Assembly (NCBI GenBank): GCA_963970005.1
Contig: CAXAMN010001225.1
Span: 1,658,328-1,722,327 of the forward strand
Source of the DNA: Durusdinium trenchii
Taxonomy: Eukaryota > Sar > Dinophyceae > Suessiales > Symbiodiniaceae
Reading direction: 5' to 3'
Length of the DNA: 64,000 nucleotides
Under the pieces are notes generated by a model that ran no database searches, was not told the DNA's origin, and saw only the letters and a list, made by a program, of their open reading frames with translations. A program made the translations under genes and the position numbers. Position 1 is the stretch's first letter; every line of letters starts with the position of its first letter. Below, in pieces: positions 56,083 to 64,000 of this stretch.

Positions 56083-56192
56083 TGTAGATACAGGTAAACG
56101 ACCGAGAACTACCAACAAGTCGCACCTGGTTTTCCTTGAGCCAAACGGTAGTAAAGTGAGACATGTATACGACATCCTAGCGTGAAACAACA
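56083..56192 (-). repeat. 5' LTR (110 bp)
   Basis: Same 110 bp as the left LTR with one substitution. On the sense strand it holds TTTGGCTCAAG (56135-56145), identical to the last 11 nt of the dinoflagellate spliced leader; the other LTR has TTTGGCTCAGG. At 110 bp it is very short for a copia LTR. Confidence 0.95.
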
Positions 56193-56469
56193 ATCCCTAT
56201 TTATGTTTTTTTTGATACCTCTCCCGCTGAACTGCACACAAACGCCGACACATATCACAGGAAACCACACCCCAAATTCGCTGGCAAAATTTGCAGCCCT
56301 GCACTTTGCCCAGTGGGCTGCGTCAGTCCAACTCAGCCCAGTTCGCTAAATGTTCGCTACCAGTTAGAGATCAGAAGTTGGTCACCACAGCTTCACCGCC
56401 AGCACATGCACAATTATAAAAACACAAAGCACAGGAAACCCGCTCTACGATGGTGAGGGGTGGGGTTCC

Positions 56470-56552
56470 AGCCTCAAAAATACCAGCATCAGCACCAGAA
56501 CCAGGGTTGAATATTCCAAACAAACCAAGAGCATCCAGGCTTTCAAAGACTC
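56470..56552 (-). CDS. Exon candidate
   Basis: After an ATTTCAG acceptor on the minus strand the frame VFESLDALGLFGIFNPGSGA continues to a CTG/GTATTT donor near 56483. Good coding character over about 70 nt, no family recognised. Confidence 0.3.
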
Positions 56553-56939
56553 TGAAATGGATTCTTCTGGTACGAGTGGGCGCTGTAGGCACCATCCGCC
56601 GCTCGAAAAACTATTTAAGATTGACTAGGTCTGTGACCAAAACGGGCCAAAAACGTCAAGAATGTTCGAGAGCAATACAAAACAATACAAGTTACACACA
56701 AACACCAATTAAAAAACATAACAATAAGAACAAATCAAGAACGACAAAAAAAAATACCAAAGGAAAAAACACAATGGAACTGAACAAATAACAAAAAAAA
56801 TCAAAATGGGATCTTGGCCCGGTGTAACGAAAATAGGCAATCAACTGAATCAACTAACTAAATTATTGCAACAGACACCAGCAACTTTACTCCTCGGTTT
56901 TGCTTCGTCACACACCAAGAAACACACATACTAGCGCTA

Positions 56940-57620
56940 GGGTTTAGTCACCCGGGTTTGCAGAAAGTCACCCGGCCGCATGGAAACGCAGCATTAGTCA
57001 AAAGTCACCCGGCTCGCGAAAAGTCACCCGGTTTATGTTAAACACAATGTAAACGCTCTACGGAAGCATGTTTGTCAAAACTGCTATACATCAAGAATTC
57101 ACTGCCCTTGTGCAGGAAAGAGCTAGTTTGATGTCGAAATTTGCAGCGTTTTGGGGACCAAACCCCAATCAGAACGCAAGGTTAGGACTATGGTGAGGAT
57201 TACCCCCTAAACATAGATGCAGCATGCTGCCCTGCTTGCTTTGCTCTTCAAGAGCGGTGCATTAATGACCTTCATGTGGAAAAGATCACTAAAGGAAACA
57301 TGGTGAGGCTGGCGCGAGTGCCACGCGAGTCTTTTCGACCCTGTCGCGAGTGCCGCGCGAGTCCCATGCAACCATGTACCCACGCCCCATGTACTCACGC
57401 CCCATGTACCTAATGGTGTTGAACTGACGCTCCAAAGCTTATCTTCCAATGAGGGTGACATCTTGCATCTAACCCCAATGGAAACGCAGCATCCAAACAA
57501 TGTTGNNNNNNNNNNATCCAAACAATGTTGTTGACCTAATGCTCTTCCAGTTATATTGCCATGTTGCATCTAACCCCAATGGAAACGCAGCATCCAGACG
57601 ACTTTCTACAAGACCAGACG
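56940..57620. repeat. Cluster of short direct repeats
   Basis: AGTCACCCGG occurs four times at 56945-57031. CGCGAGTGCC-x-CGCGAGTC occurs twice (57314, 57350), CACGCCCCATGTAC twice with a partial third (57380-57410), and a unit of about 36 bp containing CCCCAATGGAAACGCAGC occurs twice (57473 and 57570). The 10-N gap lies within this cluster. No gene is evident. Confidence 0.6.
57506..57515. other. Assembly gap, 10 N, with identical flanks
   Basis: The 15 bp on each side are identical (ATCCAAACAATGTTG at 57491-57505 and 57516-57530). The join therefore looks like an unmerged overlap or a collapsed repeat rather than missing sequence. Confidence 0.85.
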
Positions 57621-58860
57621 ACTTAACACAAGTGCTAGTAGGGTTAGGAAACTATTTGAGGCAACCAAAAATCCAGCTATTTGACCAAATATCCAAAACC
57701 CTCCACTCCAACCAACGATATTTTGTTGGATATATAAATACATATAAGAATTGTACGCAACGCCAAGGTTGCCAAAACAACCAAAAGCACTGCAAACTTA
57801 AGATTGTTTGACAGAACTGGCGCAGCTCACACAAATTTATACAACAACAGCCCATATAGATCGGCCAGAATGTCCTTTCCCAAAATGTCCTGTCCCAAAA
57901 TTCGGAGCCAAACCTTAAGTTTTGTGCACGCACAACGTCCCACACAAACAACATTGCACGCCTTCATATATTTCCTGGACTTTTCCACGCGACAGTGTTG
58001 TCTCGCTGCTGGCCGTGACAGAAGTGTGCGAACGTCGCAGTGAGCCCATACAGACTGCTGTTACACCACGGCGGCCAAGAAAAGCAGCGACAAGCAGTCG
58101 GCACATAGCGCGTGTGGGCGGCCTCTGCGATCCGTGCCCCTACGCCCGCCAGAGTTGGCAGGGAACACAAAAAAATCAACCCGGGGTGGTTGCCCCTTGC
58201 AGCCGGCTTGGCGCATGCGAGCCGGAGGGGGACACATTCCGACATTGACATTAAACAACCGTTCAAGTGAGTGTGCTGCAAATAGGTACAGCACAAGCGA
58301 AGAGGTTTGGTCGGGACAGCAGGGCTAAAGTTGGGCCATGGGCGGGACGCTACAACTGGGTCAGGGTACCAAGCCCCTTTACCTTCGTGAGCATTTGCTA
58401 TCGCGAGGTGCACTCACAGGTTAAGTGCAACAGGAATGATTATATACTATTCTGTTCATTTTTGGGGGGGCTTGAGTTGGCGGGGGGGATATCGATTTTA
58501 CAGCGGTAAAATGTTCCGTATGACATCCGAAATGATAGGCTGCATTTTGTGGGCTATGGTGGGGCCTATTGGATAGCCGGCTTGGCGTTGCAAACTCGAA
58601 TTTCTGTGGAAGGAAGACCTCTACCAACCTATTCCTGCATGAAAGGCACCAAAATTATACAGCATTTCAACATGATCATTCATTAGGCCAAACTCCTTCA
58701 CTGATTTTACGGACTACCTACTATGGCGGACCAGCAGTTAGAATATGAAACCATTGATTTTTCCTTAGGTATCTAAGGACATCTTCGAGTAGTAGGGTTC
58801 TCTAGCCTAAAGGTTTTTGACATGGAATTAGAATATGAACATGCAGTTAGAATATGCGCA
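57620..58860. other. Interval with no supported gene
   Basis: Frames are short or lack recognisable character. The longest (minus, 57964-58413) is Cys/Pro/His-rich with no domain. No tandem array or mobile-element signature is seen. Confidence 0.35.
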
Positions 58861-58862
58861 AT

Positions 58863-59129
58863 GGCCTTTAAATGGCTACTAGCCATGGCCGCCAGCCTAC
58901 TAGCAATGGCCTCCCCGAATGGCTACTAGCAATGGCCTCCAGCCTACTCGCACTAGCAATGGCCTCCAACCTTCTGGCAATGGCCTCTAAATAGCTACTA
59001 GCAATGGCCTCCAGCCTACGAGCAATGGGCCTCCAACTTTCTGGCAATGGCCTCTAGCTGGCTACAAGCAATGGCCTCCAGCCTACTAGCAATGGCCTCC
59101 AACCTACTAGCAATGGCCTGTATATGGCT
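58863..59129. repeat. AGCAATGGCCTCCAGCC tandem array
   Basis: About eleven units of roughly 20-35 bp built on ACTAGCAATGGCCTCCAGCCT and GGCAATGGCCTCCAAC repeat in tandem. Units vary in length, so the array is an imperfect minisatellite. CTACTAGC within it echoes the CTAGTAGC family. Confidence 0.8.
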
Positions 59130-60340
59130 GCCCAACCTCCCTCGCAACTCCCACAGGAGAACAATTGCACGCAGCGAAACTGAAAATTTACACATTTTAC
59201 ACCGAGATCCACACATGCGCGCGCATTATTCCAACATAACACTGACCACACCAAGCAAGGGCTGCGACCATTCCTCATTGAACAAATGACCGGCCTCACC
59301 CAAGCCACAATCAATAAATGAAACGAAACTACCCCGCCAAAATGTTCCATGGTTTCTGCCACACATTTCCTTCCTCAATTATTTGTTGGTCTCGGGGATA
59401 ATGGTGGCTATAACTCCGAAATGGCCCCCCACCTCCATGACACAAAGGTTCCAAGACATGTGCACAATATGGTACAATGTGTTCCTAATGAGCATTCAAT
59501 GTGTGCCTGGAAAGTACCTGGTTGTTACATGCAACACTGAATAGTATCTTAAGGCAGCCATGCGCAGCCCCGATCGAAAGGATGAGAATGTGTGGATGGC
59601 CGAGGGGCAAATGGGAGTGGGTTGTTGTTCGCGACCGCGTGCGCGAGGATTGTGCTGAGGAGGGGGGGGCCTCACCAATGGAGCAAACAGTTGGCTCAAC
59701 CGAGGGAGAGCTGTATGCACATGTGCCAAAGCTGCAACAATGGCGGGCCAAGTAAAGCCAAGGCCGTGATGGTCGTTAGCCGCAAGTTGGCCAGGGCTGA
59801 TCGATCGCGGGCATGTCACAAGAACGAAAAATTGTAGCTGTCCTATTCCTTCTCGGCCCCTCAGACGATCAAACGGTTGCACGTGGCACACGTCAGCAAT
59901 CAGAGCACCAGTTCAAAATAGTTCAAACATTTAGGCGAATTTTTGTTTGTGCAATTCAAGCCCACACGTGCTAACAAAACGTTCACAGACGACTACACCT
60001 AGAAGCCACAACCGCTAATATGACTGCTACGACGACGACGACTACGACTATTACGATTACATACTCCTGAGAATAAGCCTTCAACGTAGGGTGGCTCAAT
60101 TTCCTAATGCTAAAAGCAAGACCCCCAACCAGGGGGGGGGCTAATGGTCTGTACACAAGCAGGGCCCTCAACATGGGCATGCCCAAGAACTGTACAAAAC
60201 CAAACCGCCCATCACAGCCCAACAGCAAACAAACCATTGCTACAAAATCAGTCAAGGACAGGCCGTCGCAACTGCTTGCATCTAAGAACAGCGATCATGG
60301 ACCTCAACTGTGGTTTTGTAGCAAAAATGCAAAAGATTTC
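59130..60340. other. Interval with no supported gene
   Basis: Several frames of 60-130 codons on both strands overlap without splice or domain support. A short ACGACG array lies at about 60025-60055. The interval ends at the LINE poly(A) tail. Confidence 0.35.
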
Positions 60341-60343
60341 TTC

Positions 60344-60353
60344 TTTTTTTTTT
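60344..60353 (-). terminator. LINE 3' poly(A) tail
   Basis: Sense-strand A10 followed by GAAGAAA marks the junction between the GC-rich LINE and AT-richer flanking DNA. It is a retroposition tail rather than a transcription terminator. Confidence 0.7.
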
Positions 60354-60441
60354 CTCGCATCCGGAGCAGCGGCGACGAGGTGAGACGGGAAGCCGGTCCG
60401 GGAACTATGTACACTGGAGCAAGCGCGCGTCCTGCGTGAGG

Positions 60442-61593
60442 TCAGCCAGGACGGCGGGGGGCGGGCGGCGCGCCGCCCCCCTGCTCCGGAAGTTCCAGCA
60501 GCGTGGTGGCCAGGCTGCCCTGCGCCGCCAGGGAGAGGAGGCTCCCCCAGCGATGGTGCAGGGCGGCGCGAAGGCCGGGACGCTGCCACGGTGGGGCCGC
60601 TTGCGCACGACCGGCCGCGAGGACCCGGAGGAAGTGCTCACAGTCGTCACCCCGCCGGCCGCCGGTCTCAAGGGCGAGGACGGCGAGCCGGGCGCGGGGA
60701 GCCTGAGCAAATTCGGGGTAAGTCTCGCGGCGCTTGCGCGCAGCGGCGTCGGCTGCGGCGGCCCCAGGCTCGGCGGCGCAGCGGGCACGGGCCGTGCCAT
60801 CCCTGGCGACCGGCGAAACCAGGGTCACGTCGACGGCGACCTGCGCACCCTGATGCCCGGGGAGGCCGTTAGCGACGACCTCAAGGCGGCGCCCGTCGGT
60901 GAGGGGTGTGCCAATGTTGAGGTCCCGGAGGAAGACATTGGTGGCGACACGCGCACCGGCCTCACGACAGATCGCGGCGGCGGCGCGCTCGAGGGCGGCC
61001 GCGCGGCGCACGAGCACCCCCGCGGTGGGGCAAGCGGCGCGGTGGTCACCGAGTGGATCCAAGGCACCGCCACAGCGGCAGAGCCGCGGCGTTGGCGGCA
61101 GCGGCAAACGTAAGCGGCGCAGAAGCAGCACCCGGAACTGCTCGGCTGGCAGACGGTACTCAGGTCGCGACGGGAGCACCGTCAAGGCCGCCGCGCCGCC
61201 TGCGCCGCCTTGGGACAGAAGCAGGGCCCGAGATGCAGGATCGAGCACAGAGAAGTGCACCTCAAGGGCTTGTCTGTCCAAGGCGGCGGTGGCGGCGCGC
61301 TGCCAACCGCGGGTGGGGTCGCCGAAACTAGCGCCGGCTCCGGAATCCAGGCCACTCGCGAGCGCGACCCATGATGGCGGCGCCCATCCAGGGGTGTGCA
61401 GCGCGGCCGCGGCCAGGCGGGCGGCTTGCGTGCCGGGCAGGCCCGGTGCCCCAAGCTCGGCGGCCAACTCGGGGAGGACCCGCGCGAGGAGGAGGGGGTG
61501 CCGCGCGCCGATCACGGGGAGCGAGTCGGCCCAAGAGGCCCAGTGCGCGGCGCTGCGCGTCGCCAGGGCGGAGCGCAGCCCCAGCCCCCCCCC
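60442..61593 (-). pseudogene. LINE ORF2 C-terminus: Cys/His motif and endonuclease-like domain
   Basis: Continues the LINE frame after the C9 run. LGLRSALATRSAAHWASWAD is the typical segment after the RT thumb. Then CRCGGALDPLGDHRAACP forms a Cys-Cys-His-Cys motif, and DGRRLEVVANGLPGHQGAQV then AVDVTLVSPV resembles the core of the PD-(D/E)xK restriction-like endonuclease found at the C-terminus of R2-type LINEs. The last ~150 residues are Ala/Arg-rich. The stop is at 60442. Confidence 0.6.
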
Positions 61594-62045
61594 ATATGCA
61601 GGGGGAGCTGGGCCTGGGAGACAGGGCCTGGGGCCAGGGCGGAGGGGGCGCTCGCTGGTGCCCCGAGCAGCCGAGTGAGGCACTGCAGCACGGCGGCGTC
61701 GTGCCCCGCGGCAAACGCGCCCGTGTCTGCCGGCGGCAGGGCGCGCAGCAGGTAGTTGCAGCGGGGGAGGCTGCAAAGGAGGAGGAGCAGCCACGCCGAC
61801 TGCAAGCAGGGGACCGTTGGGACCCGGTCCAGGAGCAGATCGTGGCGGGCGCGCACGTCGTGCAAGTGGCTGGCCACGAACGCGGGGCTGCCAAGGGGGG
61901 TGCCCAGCACGACGAGGCCCTGGGCATCGGGTGGCTGAGCCCAATTGCCAGCCCAGGCAGTGGGCCGGGCGTCAGGAGGCAGCGCATCCAAGAGCGCGGT
62001 GGGCTCTTCACCGGCGGCGTTCCAGGCCCGGGTTTTGCCCAAGTG
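61585..62045 (-). pseudogene. LINE RT thumb and linker segment
   Basis: Begins HLGKTRAWNAAGEEP, the expected sequence after the RT catalytic region, and runs to PLHMGGG where a C9 run (61585-61593) shifts the frame. It is separated from the RT palm by the inserted element at 62052-62678. Confidence 0.6.
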
Positions 62046-62684
62046 CACATGAGCTGTGCTGGAAACCTTGATAGATTGAAAGGTCGTATGGGAAGTCTTA
62101 CGCTGAGACTTACGCTTTCCTTGCGCGCGCACAGTTTTAGCTTACGCGGCTGGTTTGTGGTAGAAAGGGCTTACGCCAGGCTTACGCCAGAGCACTGCAC
62201 TCAAATTTCCACACCCCTCCAAGAGAAAAGCTTACGCGAAGATGAGTTCATAGCAGGATAGATACACACGCACACAAGGCAGGCGACCATTTTCACGCAG
62301 CACTACTTGCAGAGTGACTAGATGATATGCTTGATGAGGACGATGTGGATTCTGCATCAAACACCTGGTCAGACTTCATGGCCTCACTCTGGCGCTTGCG
62401 CTTTCTTGCTTGCCTGCTCAAAGTCTGAGCTGGCGCCATGCGTGAGCAATTGATTAGAAATCGAAGTTGTCTTTACGCAGTGCTTACGCGGACCTTGCGC
62501 CATGTCTGATCATTCCTTGGTTCATAAAAACAACTTGTTTTCATTGATTGGCCCTTACGCCACTGGTTATGTTGAAAAAACCTTACGCAACCTTACGCGC
62601 AGCAGACTTTTGCTTACGCCAACCCTCCTTATGACCAAGCTCTTAACAAAAATGTAAAGGGAGGTTTACGGCGCTGCTCACATG
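62046..62684. mobile_element. MITE-like insertion with twelve TTACGC motifs
   Basis: A 627-bp AT-richer block (62052-62678) interrupts the LINE. It is flanked by CACATG at 62046-62051 and 62679-62684, and removing the block plus one copy restores the LINE reading frame through Asn-Val-His-Val-His-Leu-Gly. The ends match imperfectly as inverted repeats: AGCTGTGCTGGAAACCT versus AGCAGCGCCGTAAACCT (13 of 17). TTACGC occurs at 62098, 62110, 62142, 62171, 62182, 62232, 62473, 62484, 62555, 62583, 62593 and 62614, six in each half and all on the plus strand. No transposase is encoded. Confidence 0.75.
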
Positions 62685-63315
62685 CACGTTGGCGCGGTCG
62701 CGTGAGGCGGCCCGGAGCGCGCCGAATACGGCGCCCACCCGATCGGGGGCGCAAGTAGCGTACACATTGTCCAAGTAGGCGTAGAGGTGTTCCCCAGGCT
62801 GCAGGGCAGAGTGGGCCTCGAGGAGGGCGGCGTGCTGGCCCACGGCGTAGAGGGCGGGCATCAAAGGGTCCCCCTGCTCGCCCCCCTCTCCCTGCCAGAC
62901 ATCGTGGGGCGCACCGTGCTCGTCGTAGAAGGTATAGCGGCTAGGGGCGCCGTAGAACTGGGACACGAAGGGGAGGAGGGGCGCGACCCGGGCATCCCGC
63001 AAGCCGAGGAACATGCTAGCACGCGAGATGTGGTCGTAGGCCCCAACCCCATCGATGCTCAGGACCGTGGTGCGGGGGTCCAACTCAGTGGCCAGCCGGA
63101 CGGCGCGGGCGAGGGACTCCGTGCCCGCGCGCGCGGCCAGGGCATACTGGAAAGGCGCGCACACCTCCGCGAACCGGCCGGCAAACTGCTGGGCCAGCGT
63201 TTTGGCCACCAACCGGCGAAATGCGTCCCCCATAACAAGACCGCGGACGCCGCCCGCCGGCTTTTGGAGGGCGACCAAGCGCCCCAGGCGCAGGGCCGCG
63301 AGGGCCTCGGGGGGG
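62685..63315 (-). pseudogene. LINE reverse transcriptase palm
   Basis: Contains LGRLVALQKPAGGVRGLVMG, motif A LSIDGVGAYDHISRASM, motif B GEGGEQGDPLMPALYAV and motif C AYLDNVYATC. Motif C normally has two Asp; here it is Leu-Asp-Asn, which would impair catalysis if real. The upstream frame change occurs at G7 (63309-63315). Confidence 0.7.
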
Positions 63316-64000
63316 CACCTCGGCCCGGGCCAAGCGGTCGGCGGCAAAGCACAGCAGGTCGAGAGACTCCGCGTCGTCCAGCAGGACGCGGAGGTGCTCT
63401 GGCGTGCAGCCAGAAAGGCCCGGGGCAGCACCGCGGCGACCGCGGCGGAGGTTGGCAAGGAGCCGAGCGTGGTCGACACCAAAGCCCGCCGTCTCGCGTC
63501 CGAGCGCGGGCGGGGCCGGCAGCGGGACCTGAGGGCTGGGTGGCCGCCGGGCAGGGTCGCGGAGCTCGGCAAGGGTCGCTGCAGTGGCCGGCGCGAGGGC
63601 TGGAGCGGTGAGCGCGGCGGCCGCGGCGGACAGTTCACCCATGTGGGCCAGGGCAGCAGCCCGCGCAGCCCGCCTCTCCAGGCAGTCACCTCGTGGTGCA
63701 GGGCTGGCCACGGGGGCCAAGGCGGCAGCGGCGGCAGCCTGGTCTAGGAGGTCGGCGTAGGCACCGCGCGCGAGGAGTGCTGCCCGTTCCTCCAAGGCGT
63801 CGCGGGCGACGCGGGTCTCGCCACGACGACGGAAGAGCAGCATGCGGGGCGCGAGGAGGAACAGGCCCCAGCCGGCCGGGGAGTCAGGGTCGTCCCGTAT
63901 TCGGGCGAGCCCTGCATGCAGCGCGGCGCGAAGCGCCCCTCGAAGGAAAGGCGGGGGCGCTTGCAAGGTGTAAACGCGCCGCTGGAACTCATCCGCGAGG
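63309..64000 (-). pseudogene. LINE ORF2 region N-terminal to the RT palm
   Basis: The Ala/Arg-rich frame includes GWGLFLLAPRMLLFRRRGE and, nearer the RT, DHARLLANLRRGRRGAAPGL, which matches the fingers entry segment of LINE RTs (the A-PG-x-S-G-x-T-x-E-H-L type). It is open at the window edge, so the true N-terminus is not seen. Confidence 0.6.

Larger units (their letters stand above)
42616..56192 (-). mobile_element. Ty1/copia LTR retrotransposon with extra ORF3, nearly intact
   Basis: A 13.6-kb element bounded by 110-bp direct LTRs that begin TG and end CA, flanked by a 5-bp duplication ATCCC (42611-42615 and 56193-56197). Domain order Gag, protease, integrase, reverse transcriptase, RNase H places it in Ty1/copia. 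The polyprotein continues into a methyltransferase-like domain, and a separate ORF3 (SGNH-like plus Tpt1-like) lies between Pol and the 3' LTR. LTR identity of 109/110 indicates recent insertion. Two frame disruptions lie in the RT/RNase H part. The element also carries at least 22 GNRA mini-hairpins. Confidence 0.9.
60344..64000 (-). mobile_element. LINE (non-LTR retrotransposon), GC-rich, 3' part, continues off the right edge
   Basis: The minus strand encodes reverse transcriptase, thumb and a C-terminal Cys/His plus endonuclease-like region, then a stop at 60442 and an A-rich tail (A10 followed by GAAGAAA; plus-strand T run at 60344-60353). GC content jumps sharply at the tail. The coding frame is broken at three places: G7 at 63309, the inserted MITE at 62.05-62.68 kb, and C9 at 61585. 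The copy is therefore inactive as assembled. The 5' end and target duplication lie outside the window. Confidence 0.75.

Noticed and set aside
61371..62261. Long plus-strand ORFs in the GC-rich right end (also 60436-61113, 62787-63611)
   Set aside because: High GC removes stop codons from all frames; the minus strand carries recognisable LINE motifs.
62052..62678. Spliceosomal intron in the LINE
   Set aside because: The sense left end reads GTGAGC, but the exact protein-restoring cut ends in CAT rather than AG, whereas a 6-bp duplication and inverted ends explain the block.
1..64000. CRISPR arrays, operons, riboswitches, telomere repeats
   Set aside because: No regular repeat-spacer array, no prokaryotic gene layout and no TTTAGGG array was seen on either strand.

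Overview
This window looks like nuclear DNA of a dinoflagellate, probably of the Symbiodiniaceae type. The genus cannot be fixed from the sequence. The evidence is a truncated copy of the dinoflagellate spliced leader (minus strand, 21154-21168), genes split into many short exons, dispersed CTAGTAGC-type minisatellites, and three retroelement classes of kinds seen in these genomes. Nothing prokaryotic (operons, ribosome binding sites, CRISPR) is present. Two runs of N mark scaffold gaps (34768-35167 and 57506-57515).

Layout. 1-10 kb: exon-like ORFs, mostly minus strand, of unrecognised genes. 9.66-10.54 kb: three abutting tandem arrays. 11.25-11.65 kb: a small minus-strand ORF with a diverged paralogue at 41.28-41.61 kb. 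15.8-17.0 kb: a plus-strand gene whose exons join in frame through good splice sites. 17.2-21.2 kb: a decayed tyrosine-recombinase retroelement (Gag, RNase H, recombinase; reverse transcriptase missing) with the spliced-leader relic just upstream of its Gag. 22-29.8 kb: minus-strand exons that in order resemble a CSC1/OSCA (TMEM63-type) membrane channel, with a retro-fragment and a small foldback element inside introns. 29.8-41 kb: further exon-like islands, a 400-N gap and microsatellites.

42.6-56.2 kb: the main object, a nearly intact Ty1/copia element on the minus strand with 110-bp LTRs (109/110 identical) and a 5-bp target duplication. It encodes Gag with two CCCH zinc fingers, aspartic protease, integrase, reverse transcriptase and RNase H. 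The polyprotein continues into a methyltransferase-like domain. A separate 1.5-kb-residue ORF3 carries an SGNH-hydrolase-like domain, a Tpt1/KptA-like RNA 2'-phosphotransferase domain, a zinc ribbon and a W/R/G-rich tail. The whole element is studded with at least 22 copies of a 19-nt mini-hairpin: 3 bp, a one-base bulge, 4 bp, and a loop that reads GGGA or GGAA (GNRA) in the RNA. The stems differ in sequence but keep pairing, often through G-U pairs possible only in the sense RNA.

56.2-60.3 kb: AT-richer DNA with short repeats. 60.35-64.0 kb: a very GC-rich minus-strand LINE 3' part with a poly(A) tail, frameshifts at G/C runs, and a 627-bp MITE-like insertion carrying twelve TTACGC motifs and a 6-bp target duplication. 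The LINE runs off the right edge.

Taken together this is an accessory, transposon-shaped region. The most novel content is the copia element: its extra enzymatic cargo and its dispersed covarying GNRA hairpins.
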